A stretch of 64,000 nt of DNA from Alisma plantago-aquatica. Lineage: Eukaryota; Streptophyta; Magnoliopsida; Alismatales; Alismataceae. The position numbers were made by a program, and so were the translations under genes. Within the stretch, counting starts at the first letter, position 1. Every line of letters starts with the position of its first letter. Location of the stretch: contig OY856409.1 of NCBI GenBank assembly GCA_963693085.1, positions 1,339,917,415-1,339,981,414 on the forward strand, in the 5' to 3' direction. Below the pieces are notes generated by a model, which saw only the letters and a program-made list of their open reading frames with translations, was not told the origin of the DNA and did no database searches. This document shows, in pieces, positions 36,749 to 48,075 of the stretch.

Positions 36749-37336
36749 TTATTTAAGGTGGGTATTCAAGGTAGTAATGAGAGTATCATAACTTTCTCTT
36801 CCAAGGGCCATTTCTCTCATTATATCTTGTCTTTGATATGGAACAATAGATAATAGCACTTTAGCACTTGCTCTTAAATGGGTCATTGTTCTGGTATACC
36901 CTTGGGTAGAAGAGTTACCATATGATGTACTCACAACAACCTCAATAGTATATAATTGTAGACTGTACAATGAATGTGGGGGTGAATTTAGGGCAACCAA
37001 CTGAAGTGAATGGTCCTCAATTATTCTATAATAGTCGGGGCTACGGGAAAATTTTAGAAGGATAGGTGGACAGGATGATACTCCTTGTTGTGGATAGACC
37101 CATGCTTGAAATAATAAACAAAGGAAGAAAAGAGAAAATGTATACCAGTATCTATTGGCAATTATGTGTGACAAGATAGAGAAACTACATAGTATAAAGA
37201 AGCTTAGTCTAAAAAGAACAAAATCTTTGGATGTTATATGTGGAATACCACATCCCCGAGAATGGTGATAATAATAGATCTCCCTTGAACATGTGTTCAA
37301 CATATGAGTATAACGAACCCTATTATGAAGGATCAA
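36749..37336 (-). CDS. Unidentified 195-codon ORF, possible retroelement product
   Basis: The longest unexplained minus-strand ORF of this part. The N-terminal third has hydrophobic stretches (FVLFRLSFFILCSFSILSHII around residues 40-60, and FSLFFLCLLFQAW around 67-79) that look like translated AT-rich DNA. The C-terminal part (…STQGYTRTMTHLRASAKVLLSIVPYQRQDIMREMALGRESYDTLITTLNTHLK) looks like ordinary protein. It could be one 3' exon or a gag-like part of the minus-strand element whose primer-binding site is at 38497. I do not recognise the family. Confidence 0.3.
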   Translation of the reverse strand: MILHNRVRYTHMLNTCSREIYYYHHSRGCGIPHITSKDFVLFRLSFFILCSFSILSHIIANRYWYTFSLFFLCLLFQAWVYPQQGVSSCPPILLKFSRSPDYYRIIEDHSLQLVALNSPPHSLYSLQLYTIEVVVSTSYGNSSTQGYTRTMTHLRASAKVLLSIVPYQRQDIMREMALGRESYDTLITTLNTHLK

Positions 37337-38496
37337 ACTTTAAACTTATAAACTGAAACCTTAGGACCCCACAATGAAATATGAGGTTTATGTAGTAAAC
37401 AAGGTCGAAGAAAGGGATGTGGGTGGGTTTTTTCCCCTAAGGTATGGATCTTAGTTAAGAAGAATAGAAAGGTTGATATACGTATATAAGTAAAAATAAA
37501 TGATAAAACAAACAAAACAAAATAAATACAGTAAAGAAAGTATATTCTGTCAAACCCTGTTAGATGAGAGAAGGGGTTCCAAGCTATGTAATCATGAATC
37601 AGAAGATTATCTCTGCACCTTGTTCTCATGCGTAGTCAACCCACGGACACCCTATCTAGTAGATAACATCCTAACCAAACATGTACCTTGGTTGCTAGTC
37701 TTGTGGGGGTCATCACACTTGCTCTCATGTAGTGTGAATAAAACCCCATCAACTGCACAATACCTCTCTTGAGGATCATGGGTGAACACCCCAACTATCT
37801 CATATTACCTCTTGGGTCTGATAAAGTTAGGGGAATTATGAGTGATAGAGATCTCTGAAGAAATTTGCAATCGATTATAGTGAACCAGAGTCAGATTGGA
37901 TGATTCCATGCCAGGCTTGACATGTCTCTTGACATAAACCCCTGATGAAGATAATCAACCTCAAAAAGCAAACTCAGGCCTAGTCGGGTGAATCTTGGTT
38001 GGATTCTTCATGTTGAGACTAGATGTTCTAATCCTAAATTCTAGGAAAATCCATTGTTGGCCTCTATCCTTTTAGAGTTTGGTCCAAACTACCTTCTTTA
38101 GGTGTTTTCACTGCTTATCTTTTGAGGTTAATAAAAATAAAAGTTCATGCAAGAAATAGATCATCCAACCAAACAATCAAAACCAAAAGCAAAGGTAAAA
38201 TGGAAGTGTGCTAGCTAAATATACTAACTATTTGCTTAGAGTCAAAGTATATAAACATGTCTTGTGTTCTTAATTTTTCCTGTGATAGATCTTCTTGATC
38301 TTAGGGTTAATTTGTAGTAGAGTCAACATTGGTGGAGTGTTGCATACACAAGGATTAATACCGAAGAATAAAAATTAACAAAAGTCAAATGGAAAAGGCG
38401 AAATTAAAATCCAAATAATATGTAATATTATCAATTTCAAAAACTTAAAAACCTAAACTTAGCCTAACTAAGTTAAATCGATCGAAAATTGTGTTG
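37337..38496 (-). mobile_element. Leader of minus-strand Athila/Tat-type gypsy element
   Basis: Non-coding stretch on the minus strand following the primer-binding site at 38497-38514. Contains AT-rich sequence and no supported ORF until 37336. Confidence 0.4.
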
Positions 38497-38514
38497 TCCC
38501 TAGAAACAACACCA
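38497..38514 (-). other. Primer-binding site, Athila/Tat type, minus strand
   Basis: Minus strand TGGTGTTGTTTCTAGGGA, matching the TGGCGCCGTTGCCGGGGA pattern with four changes, all C-to-T or G-to-A. It is preceded on the minus strand by CTCACTACA, a plausible LTR end. This shows a second, oppositely oriented Athila/Tat-type element. Confidence 0.65.
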
Positions 38515-38519
38515 AAATT

Positions 38520-40280
38520 TGTAGTGAGAATTATTGCACTAAAATTTTGTAAAGTTAAGAACCATGGATTACCTAATAGGCTTGTGACTATTCCACGACC
38601 TAGCGGATAAATCTTATCAAAGTACAAATTATGATTGAATCGCAAGGGATAACCTGATTAAGTACTATGATGATTAGTTTAATCTATTTAGAACAAGTAT
38701 TCAAATTCAAGTTGGTTGAAGTTGATTAATAATGAATTGCAAGAGTAAAAAGGATAAAATTAAGGTTGATTTTAGTCAAATATGAAAACATTGGGTATAT
38801 TGGATTTTAGTGTCGCCAACAACATTCACCCACTCTCACTGAATTAGCACAAATATGAACTAATTAAATAAGTATGTGAAATTCCCAATCCTCACAAAAC
38901 AAGGAATTTTCCTCAATGGTTATAGCCAAAGGATCACTAACTTTTACATAAAGGTCATCTATCTATCGCCTCATAGACCTCCCTTCTAAAGTTCTCATCT
39001 AGGGCTCATTTTGAATAAATGGGTTTCTTAATCCTACATTTTAAAACTCTCAACATCTAGGATTGATTAGACATGCAATGATTGTGACAAAACAACCAAT
39101 GAAATGTTTGATTCACAATCACACTAGTCCATACAACAATAAAATAGTTGAAAGATCACATATATGGGAAACATAGTTGTTCCTTGTATGCCGACAAGGA
39201 GTGGCTCAAGTGGTCAAGCATGGTGTCTCCTCATGAAGGGACCTGGGTTCGAATCCCAGTTGCCGCCTTGATTTACCACCCTCCCAGGCATTCGGCCTCC
39301 GTCACAGGCATGTGAGAGGGGGGGGGAGAAATCTTTCTCTCTTAATCCCATGGTTATTCCTTGTGCTCTAGCTATGAGACTAATTGCTCATGGTACATAA
39401 AACAACACAACTAAAGATAATATAAGAATGAATCATCACAATAGAGAATAGAGAGGGTGTCATGGTCTTTGGTGACCGATATTCAATTCAAACATGATAG
39501 GATATCCAAAATAGTAGCTTGGGAGGTCTTCTATGTCATTCTTCTCTAGGAGCCCTTGGAGTCTTCATGAGAGGTAGTGATCCTTTCAAGATTAGGTCAA
39601 ATTACCTATTACATTTTGGCCATTGGGCCTACTTAATTATGGAATTAGCACATGGTGACAACACTAATTTTGTCTAGTAGAACAAACAAGCCAATTGGTT
39701 GGATGACTAGTCAACCGTCTCACCTATAAATTTTTTTACATTTGAGTCCCAATAGATCAGCTCAGGGGATGAGTCAATTGACTAGGAGTTAATTTTACGT
39801 GTCTAATATGTGTGAGCCAATCATCTCATAGAATGAGTCGGACAATTAGCTTCTAAACCTTAGTGTCTGAAATCTTGTGAGTCAGTCAGCTTATGGAGCA
39901 ATCCAACCATCTCACTTTTGTAGTAGCTTTTTGAGGAGGGGTACTATTCAATTCATTGGGAGGTCTAGCTGACTAGCTAAGATCTCAAATGATTTATTGT
40001 GGCTTATTGTCATTATAAGTTGATCGGTTCATGAAGTGTGTTGCCTGTCTTAGTGATTACCATGTTTGCTGATGAACGCCTCCCTAAACTGACTGACTAG
40101 AGGTTTTGGTCCATCGAGTAATGTCTTGGAGTGATGTAGATGGTGTTGTAGACTCAGGATCATCACTCCAATTGCTTGGAGTTGGGATGTGATGATCTCA
40201 TACTTCCTGAAGTGGGTCCAAGGGATGATACAAATATCCACACTCCTTTGAGAAATCCTTACACGAAGAGCAAGTGATTT
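38520..40280 (-). repeat. Probable 5' LTR of the minus-strand Athila/Tat-type element
   Basis: Starts (right end of the LTR in its own sense) at the primer-binding site. The far boundary near 40280 is approximate, set by the start of chromovirus sequence at 40400. Contains a nested SINE at 39188-39352 and short hairpin repeats (GAGTCAATTGACTAGG, GACTAGTCAACCGTCTCACC) around 39700-39790. No coding sequence. Confidence 0.45.
39188..39352 (+). mobile_element. tRNA-derived SINE with target-site duplication
   Basis: Internal RNA polymerase III promoter boxes are plain: A box TGGCTCAAGTGG at 39202-39213 and B box GGTTCGAATCC at 39246-39256. A non-tRNA body of about 90 bp with a G run follows. Flanking copies GTTGTTCCTTGT (39176-39187) and GTTATTCCTTGT (39353-39364) differ at one of 12 bases, as expected of LINE-driven insertion. 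No poly-A tail is present. Too short and poorly folding for a tRNA gene. Confidence 0.8.
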
Positions 40281-40399
40281 CCATTAAAACATGATAAAAG
40301 AAGATAAAAATGTAAAAAACCTAATCTTAGTCATTTCGAAAGTAAAATGTAAGAATAAAATGGTAAAATATGCTAAATATGCGAATATAACTAAGATGA

Positions 40400-40790
40400 A
40401 TATGCATTTGTCAAGAAGAAGGGTAAGCTTGATCTTAGGTACATGGGGTCTTATGTTACCACAGAGCATGCTGATAGAGTGGCCTACATGTTGGAATTTC
40501 TATCAAAGTTGAATAGATTGTAGGATGTTTTCCATATTTTCATGCTAAGCAAGTTCCATCTTGATATAAAATAGAAGATGCATACAGTTCAAATATAAGC
40601 TTACATATTATCTTTTACATGAAGAGACAAGTTTAGAACATGGATAGATGTGCCTAGAAGTTGAGGAGGAAGGATATATCGTTGTAGAAGGTGTTGTGAC
40701 ATCACCATGGTGTAGAGGAGGCCACTTGGGAGTTATTGGATTTGTCCTTTGTATCCACCATTGTTTTAAGATTTCAAAGGAAAATTATAT
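40400..40790 (+). pseudogene. Chromovirus (Ty3/gypsy) integrase C-terminus, fragment
   Basis: Plus-strand translation gives the tail of a chromovirus pol: a GKLDLRYMGSY block (the GPF/Y module), VAYMLEFLSKLNRL, DVFHIFML, and then, in another frame near 40710, HHGVEEATWE, the end of the chromodomain region. Stops at 40519, 40568 and later, plus a frameshift, show decay. A purine tract TTTTGGGGAGAAG at 40999-41011 may mark the start of a 3' LTR. Confidence 0.7.
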
Positions 40791-41011
40791 TAGGAGGAGT
40801 GAGATATGAAACCCTACCTCTTAAATTTAGAACTATGAACCTTTATGACAAAGTTAATGTGAGACAATGTCTCATTATTTGCTTAATCACACTTACTTTT
40901 CATATTTTGCATGATGAATGTGTTTTTATCATGGATTTATTTTGAGTTATTTAAATATTAAATTTATGTTGTGTAATAATGAAAACACATGTTTTACATT
41001 TTGGGGAGAAG

Positions 41012-43640
41012 TTATATTATAACTTTTGGTTCAATGAAATTTTCAAATATTAAAACTTAAAATATGTGTACTTTGGTTATTGCATTGACTTATTGGATTG
41101 ATCATGCAAGTCAGATCAATCTGTGGGCCTGGATCGAGCTTTGGTTCACTGTGACCACTTTGTGTCGTCAATGTCTGTCTGAGTTCGATTGATATGGATC
41201 GAGTTGGGTCACTACAATCACTTCGGTTGGATGTGGTCTGGAAGATGGTCTAAATGTGTTGATAGGTGGAAAAATCACATTGTTTTGGACCCCTTCGACC
41301 AAAATTTAGTGGTTTATGCATGTAGAATTTGGTCTATGCACACCAGAGGAGGTAAAAGTATTGTATTCAAGGCACTTCGACCATATTTTTGCGATGAAAC
41401 AACCTGTTAGAGATCAAAGTGGAGGTCAAAGTGGATGTATGTGAGATGAAATCAATTTTTACTTATATTTGTGATATAATGAGTTTACATTGATCCTAGC
41501 CCCTGTTACATTTTAAAGATCGATAAAAAGTGTTGGAGCTGGAAGAGAGTAATCCTTAGTAAAAAAATGTCATGTTGGTGACCTAGAAAACTTTTAGAGG
41601 ATTGAATATATAAATCATCTCCCTACACTAGTTTAGCTTGAAGCTATGTAACTTCCTACCTTCCTTATCATCTCTTATGATGTTTTATCTCCCCTTTTCC
41701 CTCTTCAACAAACTTCTTCAAGTTCCATCATATAAATCTCTCTACTTTACCTCAAACCCCCTCATTTATTCATCTTTGGTCTAGTTGGATATGAGATTGC
41801 AAGAATGGAAATTTTTCATATGTTTGGTGGTACATTGGAGAAGGTTTCATGCATGCACCTATTGGTAACGTGATAATAACCTAAGGAAAATGATTTGTCC
41901 TTTGTTTTGTGAATACAAACCCTACATATAATCACTTCATCTCACTAAATGTATGTTTAAGGACGAAAGATGGGATTTTGGCTTAACCCTAAGGAACTTT
42001 GATATTATCACCCTTACTACTACTTGTTGTTGTAGAGCAAAAATGATAATATCTTTTAATATAATATCGCTAAAAATCTATAAACTTTACATACAAATTG
42101 TTATTAATTGCCATTTTAGGCACTTATAACTGCTTTTGGCATATAGGGAGCATAAGATTGAAATTTTGAACAAAACTTTCTATGATGATTGCTTGCCATT
42201 ATAAAATTATATTCTAGAGAAAAAAAACTTTCTATCAATACTTTGTATGACTAGAGTGAGAGAAATTCAACATTTTATATGCATTTTGGATACAATTAGG
42301 GTTTTTATTATGCGTAGTAGATTTATGGCTCATGTCTCATCAATGTACTAATTTCTATATCACTTTACCATGAATGATAAGAAAAAAAAGGACTAATGCA
42401 CCAAGTTAACCCTAATTCAAGTAGCTCCATGTGACCATATAACTTCCCAGTGTTTGGAATATATGGATTGCGAGAGGGTACTCAGATTCATATAACTTCC
42501 TAGTGTTTGGAATATATAGATTTTGAGAGGGTACTCAGAGCCCAAGTGAAACATGTATCATTGTGGAAATATGAGTTGTGAGAGGGTACTCAGAGTCATA
42601 CACTGTAGAATATACACATGTTACGAAAATCCATATTAGGTGTATTCCCCTCAGTGCCTTCAAGTCACCCATATATATGAGTGTGGTCGAGACCATATCT
42701 CCTCTTGATATTTGGTAGTTCTACAAATGTGATTGAGATATATGTTACATGATGATTTAAAGGGCAATCTTGCTTATGTGATATTATAGGTGTAGTGTCT
42801 AGAGTACCTAGGTCATGCCTGATGTTTATATGTATGTCATAGGCCTATGAGCCCCTAATTTTTATATTTGCATCGACTAAAGCATGATGCAATCTTAAGG
42901 AGATTGTATAATCATAAGATCCTCTACATTGGGACAGAGGACTTTACAGTCACTAGGAAATAGTTTGGGAGACACAAATAAACTACATGATTTTGATATC
43001 AAATATGTAACCAACCCGAAAAACATTACATGTATAATCACATCAATGTCATGACTATATATTGCTTTTATTACTCTATTATATATTTAGAATTTATTTA
43101 GCATAAAACTACTTATTTCATTAGAGAGAGTAGTACTTGCATACTCTTATTATTTTGTTGATTCTCTATCTCTCCATGGGACTTTGGTATCACTCTCATA
43201 GTTTCCCACCCACTTAGGTTCTCAACACTCCCCCCTGGGGTTGGTAGTGAAGAGTCACCTTTCCCCAAGCGTGAATAAGAAGAAGTTGGGGATATTGCCT
43301 TTTGGTGGTTTCTACAGTTTTCCCTTTACAATCAGTCCTGAGTAAGGTGTTTTACATGATGATGTATCTACAATCCAATGTTTAGTTGTATGTCTTGTAT
43401 ATATTTTACATGTTGTAATTACGATATGCACAATTATTTTATCATAATAATTCATTATGACATTGTACAATTACTAGAAGATATACAAATATAATGGACC
43501 TTTTTAGTTATCTTATATATATGAATGTTGTTAGACATTTTAGTTGACATTACTTACCTTACTACTTTATGATGCTGATCAAAATTGGTACAACTATTGT
43601 TTTTGAATTTTCTTGTCTTGTTGTGGGCATACAACCTATG
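41012..43640 (+). other. LTR-like non-coding region with short tandem repeats
   Basis: No gene is seen. The beginning follows the polypurine tract of the chromovirus fragment and is probably its 3' LTR, with a TATA-like ATATATAAATC near 41606. The LTR end is not defined. 42437-42600 holds two tandem copies of a ~52 bp unit (…GTGTTTGGAATATAT…GAGAGGGTACTCAGA) and a third, diverged copy. Confidence 0.4.
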
Positions 43641-43651
43641 AGTGTGCTTAT

Positions 43652-43663
43652 GCTTTGATACCA
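43652..43663 (-). other. Primer-binding site, initiator-tRNA type, minus strand
   Basis: Minus strand TGGTATCAAAGC differs from the standard TGGTATCAGAGC at one base. Just upstream on the minus strand is ATTGTGACA, the usual form of a chromovirus LTR end. Confidence 0.6.
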
Positions 43664-43671
43664 TGGTTGAG

Positions 43672-44840
43672 TGTCACAATTTATCTAGGTTTGCACTGAG
43701 TACCATGCATATATCTTCTCTTGAGGACTAAAGTAGGGAAGTGAAATAGGTGTACTTGTAGTAGTCTAGAGGATTTTGATAAGTTATCATAGAATAGTAT
43801 ATTTCTAATATATTTGAGAGTTAGTGACACCTCATGAGATGTGGTTATCTTAACTTCTTTAAAGTAAGTAGGGAGAGTTACTTCTTCTTTGAAGGAGATT
43901 ACCATTTCTTAATATTAGTGATATGAATCCATTAAGTAGAATTTTGAGAAGTTGGGCATGATGTTTGAGATTGCAAATTTAGAGCTCTCAATATAATTTA
44001 GGACTCATTTGTCAGTAACCAAAATACAAACTCCAATGTTTATATAGGTTACCTAGTTGATGTGCCCCTACAAGTAAGATATCTCATACAAGTTGGGATC
44101 TAAGCAGTCTTAATGGTACAACAATCCTTAATATGTATACAATATGTTATCTGGAGTTACATTCCTTACAAAAACAACTTGGTCGGTGTAGTCAAGTTTA
44201 TTAGGGAGCTTAGACAAATATAGGATTCAACCATTAATAGTGCATGTTGTTAACACTTTATGATCCTTCATATTCATTGTATCTGTTAGGATATGTTATT
44301 TGGTCATATTTATTTACTTTATATACCTTTAAATTATCAATTGCGAGTTGTATATCTTTGGCCCTTGTATGTTGTTGAGCCACTCTTGGGGCCTTGTGTC
44401 TCATAAGGGATACCTTAAAAAGTTTGGGGATCCTAGAGGAAATAGTCGCAACATTAACAAGGGAGCGTACTCAACATTACTCACCTCAACTGTAGGTGAC
44501 AATGGGTGTTGGCTTTGGAAGAGTGTGTCAAAATTTGTTCCTCTTCATTCACATTTTCGGAATAAGTGTCCTACTTCTATTGCATTTACATAACACATAT
44601 ATTTAAATGAATGTATCTTGTAAATATTCAAGTGGAACATGTACAAGCATACTTTGAGCATGTCAAAAGCTTATAACAATACTTTTATGTACATGATAAG
44701 TGGTTACATACCATTTGTCACTTTTTTGTACTGTATGAATTATCTATATGATGTGATGTGTTTAAAATCAAACTTTTTAGAGTTATTTTTTTCAACATGT
44801 GATTTGTTATATATCTTTTTGTAATTTCAAATGTTTATCA
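43672..44840 (-). repeat. Probable chromovirus LTR, minus strand
   Basis: Begins at the LTR end next to the primer-binding site and runs right to about the start of the PPR-derived pseudogene. No ORF is supported (the 74-81 codon stretches have no domain). The far boundary is not defined. Confidence 0.35.
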
Positions 44841-44844
44841 TAAG

Positions 44845-45751
44845 GTAACTTAATGTTTAAGAGTGATCCTATTCATGAGACCTAAGAGTGATCTTGGCTT
44901 TGTCTGTCATAATAGAATGCATAATGTTAATAGATGCTTCATGCAATGCATAATTTTGTTATAAAGCACAACATTTTTCTAGGCAAATGGGAACAAGGGG
45001 AATCCAACCTTAACGAGATAACTTATGGATGCTTTTTTAAAAATCTTTTGGAAGAAGGAAACGAGTGAAAGTAGCCAATTTTCACAAGCCTTGATTGAAT
45101 GCTTCATAAGAAGTGGAGTGACATACAACATGTTGATAAAGGACTAATGCAAAGTGGGAAAACTTAAGGCCTAGTTTGGATAAAGGCTTTGGAAATCCTT
45201 GTAGTTGCCTATATAATTATACAACTTCTGGTATTTGCTGGTCGAGCAGCTGAGACAAGGCCGGTAAGGTGACTAGTTCTTTTTAGGGGAAGGACACACA
45301 GAATGAGTGATACGGAGCACGAACTCTGGAAATTCTAAAGCCCTCCTGACGTCATTCACAACTACCATTTTTTTGTTAAACTATATACACAACGATAAGT
45401 AGCAAATACATAACGATGACCGTTAATGTTGATTCCCTATGTATATCGTACATAAAATATCGACAATTAGAATTGCAGCAGCCAAACTAGGCCTAAGGGA
45501 AATAAGAATGATCTTGATGAGATGATGGATAAGGGAGTGTCACCTGATTATATAAGCAATGAGACTCTATTTATGGGTCAGGGTAACATGGTATGCTACT
45601 GAACGCTTGGAAGCCATGAGACTTATGATCAACATAGGAGTGAAGCCTTCCATATTGATGTACAAGATATCAATACAAGGATGTTGTGATCAATGGGATT
45701 TGGCAAAAACTTGGAACTACATTAGTTACTATCAAAGACAATAGGTGGTGA
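44845..45751 (+). pseudogene. Truncated PPR pseudogene, copy of the 3' end of the downstream gene
   Basis: Matches about 50833-51400 of the intact PPR gene in order, covering roughly the last 190 codons. Clear paired blocks include AACTTATGGATGCTTTTT at 45018-45035, a block with GATGAGATGATGGATAAGGG at 45517-45536, and the end (GGATTTGGCAAAA…TCAAAGACAA) near 45700-45740. Many substitutions, in-frame stops and small indels make it non-functional. A 326 bp MITE interrupts it at 45168. The similarity continues into the 3' flank, so this was a DNA-level duplication rather than a processed copy. Confidence 0.9.
45168..45493. mobile_element. Tourist-type (PIF/Harbinger) MITE
   Basis: 326 bp with terminal inverted repeats GGCCTAGTTTGG and CCAAACTAGGCC, flanked by TAA at 45165-45167 and 45494-45496, the 3 bp duplication of this superfamily. 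Removing it and one TAA aligns the pseudogene with its parent (AAACTTAAGGGAA versus AAACTTCAGGAAG). It therefore inserted after the duplication. No coding capacity. Confidence 0.92.
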
Positions 45752-46530
45752 ATCTAGTATGTACCTTTGTCATTCTTAAGAGTTTTATGAAAAAAATGAA
45801 TAGAATTGATAGAATCCCTCAGGTGAAACCCATTGTCACTTGATCAGTAATGAATGCCTACCTTGTCGGAAGTCGCATGAGTTAATCACCTTCTACTAAG
45901 AAATCAGGTTGCACCTAATGAGGTAATTCCACCTCCGTAAGAACTTCACATGCCTATGTTATATTGTGAGGTGATCCCTTCTAATCACATTGTGTTTAGC
46001 ATATGTTCCACGAAAGAATAAGATCTCCCTTTTGGCATAGTAAAGGACATTGATACATCCATATACCTTCGCATTGATGGAGTGTTAGATGAAGAGGGGA
46101 CACAGACGCATACAAGTGGCACCATGCTAATAAGACAGTTCCTCCCACGCTGGTACCATGTCTACTACTTGTAGATCCAGTGACGAAGAGAAACCCGATT
46201 TAGATCCTCACATAAAACTTCAATTCATGACATCTTGTTAATCTAGCATTTGTAAAATTATGTCTTCATTTTTTTAAGGCTATATACTACACTTACTTTT
46301 AGAAATTTTGTAATATCTCCCCTCAAATGAGTAAATGGAACTGTAAGTATGCTCCTTAGTTGGCACCGTGGTAGTTTTGAACTGATTTGCTTTCTCATCT
46401 GCTTGTGATTTAATTAAAATTCTTTAATCTTTCACGTTAGTGTCTTGCATACCCTTTTTGAAGGAGAAACCCACAATACACAAGTAGATCGTTGTGTTAT
46501 AGGCATTCTAGATGATCACTAGTAGCCACT
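45752..46530 (+). repeat. Duplicated 3' flank of the PPR gene, with an inserted segment
   Basis: 45752-45905 matches 51403-51545, and 46221-46530 matches about 51567-51880 (shared blocks such as CATGACATCTTG, TTTTGAACTG and CTTTAATCTTTC/CTTTGATCTTTC). Between them, 45906-46220, lies a ~315 bp segment absent from the parent. It has no terminal repeats I can find. Outside this segment the two flanks stay collinear. Confidence 0.8.
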
Positions 46531-47172
46531 TCTAGAAGGTTGTAAATGAACTAAATTTATATATAATCTTATGAGTTTTATATCATGTGCTAACCAACAG
46601 GTGACTCAGATCATTTGTGACCTCAAGGGATAGAACCTTCTCCACCTTAGTGTTTGGTGGGAAGGTTATCATGAGGCTATATGGTTGACCATGACCTTTT
46701 CCTCACCCTCATATGCTTGCTAAAATTTGTATTGAACTTCCTCAAACCCTCCCAGTAGGAGAATCACTTTGGAGCCAGTAGGAGAATCACTTCTTTGAAA
46801 CCATATGCTTGCTAAGCTCAATCTCCAGTGGGATTCTCTATGATGGTTGTCTCATTTATTTTTGTATTAATTAGTTGGAGGTTCTCGTTGCCTTCATTTT
46901 TAATGATTTTTTATGCATTATATTAAAAGAGTACGTGAAATGAAGGATGAAGTAAGAGGTGCAACAAGTATCAATCACAGTACAAAATGTAGTCAATGTT
47001 AAACCAAGTAATAAGATTAATTTGAAACAGAGACAGAGAAAATACGTAACAAGCCTCTAAAGCATAAAAGCACTACTAACATGAAAAATAAAGAGAGATC
47101 CATGCCACAAGTAATAGTCGTAGTCAGACTTCTTTGTCAGATGCAACATGTAGTAACTTTGGGAGAAGGTTG
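46531..47172. other. Unassigned non-coding stretch
   Basis: No gene, no recognisable transposon end. A short direct repeat of AGTAGGAGAATCACTT occurs at 46755-46770 and 46781-46796. Confidence 0.4.
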
Positions 47173-47351
47173 TAAATGGCTAGGGTAGGCTAAGGTAAAG
47201 GCTTATTCTTACCTTTACCCATGCCAAAGTTGTGGATAATGGGTAGGGTAATTATCATTTTTGTAAAAAAACTTATCCTACCCTTACCCGCACCCTTTTA
47301 CCCGTAAGATAACTGAGTAGAGTGATTAGTGAAATGGGTATATATACATAC

Positions 47352-47424
<73 letters not shown>

Positions 47425-47833
47425 GCAATAGTTTCATATGATATTCCCTACATAGAACACTAGACACTCCTAAAACTATTTTAAGATAGTAGTCATATTA
47501 TTTATTGTTGAGGAATTCACTTTTCTCACTAAAATTGTTATGAAAAGTGTGACATGCTGTCCACTATTTACTACATATCTATAATCATAATAGTACAAGT
47601 TAGGAAAGTAACGGTGATGCTTTAGTAGGCATCAATACATGTACTATAATCTAAACTTTTTAGTTCAACTTTATACTAATAGTAAATAATGAAGCAGGTA
47701 TGGTAAATCTTCTCCTTTTTAGATGCGAATAAAGCAGATAAAGGATAAACGGGTGGTGGGTAAAAAGTATACTTACCCTTATCATAGGTATGAGTGGTGG
47801 GCAAATAGGTAATACTATTACCCTACCCATTTA
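47173..47833. mobile_element. Candidate inverted-repeat element (MITE-like), ends TAAATGG-C/G-TAGGGTA
   Basis: The left end reads TAAATGGCTAGGGTA, and the reverse complement of the right end reads TAAATGGGTAGGGTA. Inside both ends are further short GGGTA/TACCC motifs. About 660 bp, no ORF, with an AT microsatellite in the middle. No target duplication was found, so the class is uncertain; a hAT-like MITE is possible. Confidence 0.4.
47341..47421. repeat. (CATA)n(TA)n microsatellite
   Basis: Several CATA units followed by about 28 TA dinucleotides without interruption. An apparent minus-strand ORF of repeated Tyr-Ile over it is only a translation of the repeat. Confidence 0.98.
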
Positions 47834-48075
47834 TAGCCTTACTCTAGGAGAAAGAGCCATTGATTTTCACATTGTGATGATTATACTTTTTCTAATGAAC
47901 AATAATCCCATATCATATGTTAGATATTATTTTGTTACAACACATAAGATAGTTGATATGTATATTTTATGTGTAGAAGGATTTATAGTTCCATCACGAC
48001 CGCAATACAAGATAAATTTTACTTTGGTATCCCGATAGATTTACAACCCACCGTTGTACTACAACCGATAAGGTT

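Noticed and set aside
39201..39270. tRNA gene
   Set aside because: A and B boxes are present, but stems do not pair as in a tRNA, and a 12 bp target duplication flanks a 165 bp unit; a SINE explains it.
43182..43200. Second plus-strand primer-binding site (TTTGGTATCACTC)
   Set aside because: Only the TGGTATCA core matches, and no LTR end is next to it.
47273..47467. Minus-strand ORF with repeated Tyr-Ile
   Set aside because: Translation of a TA microsatellite.
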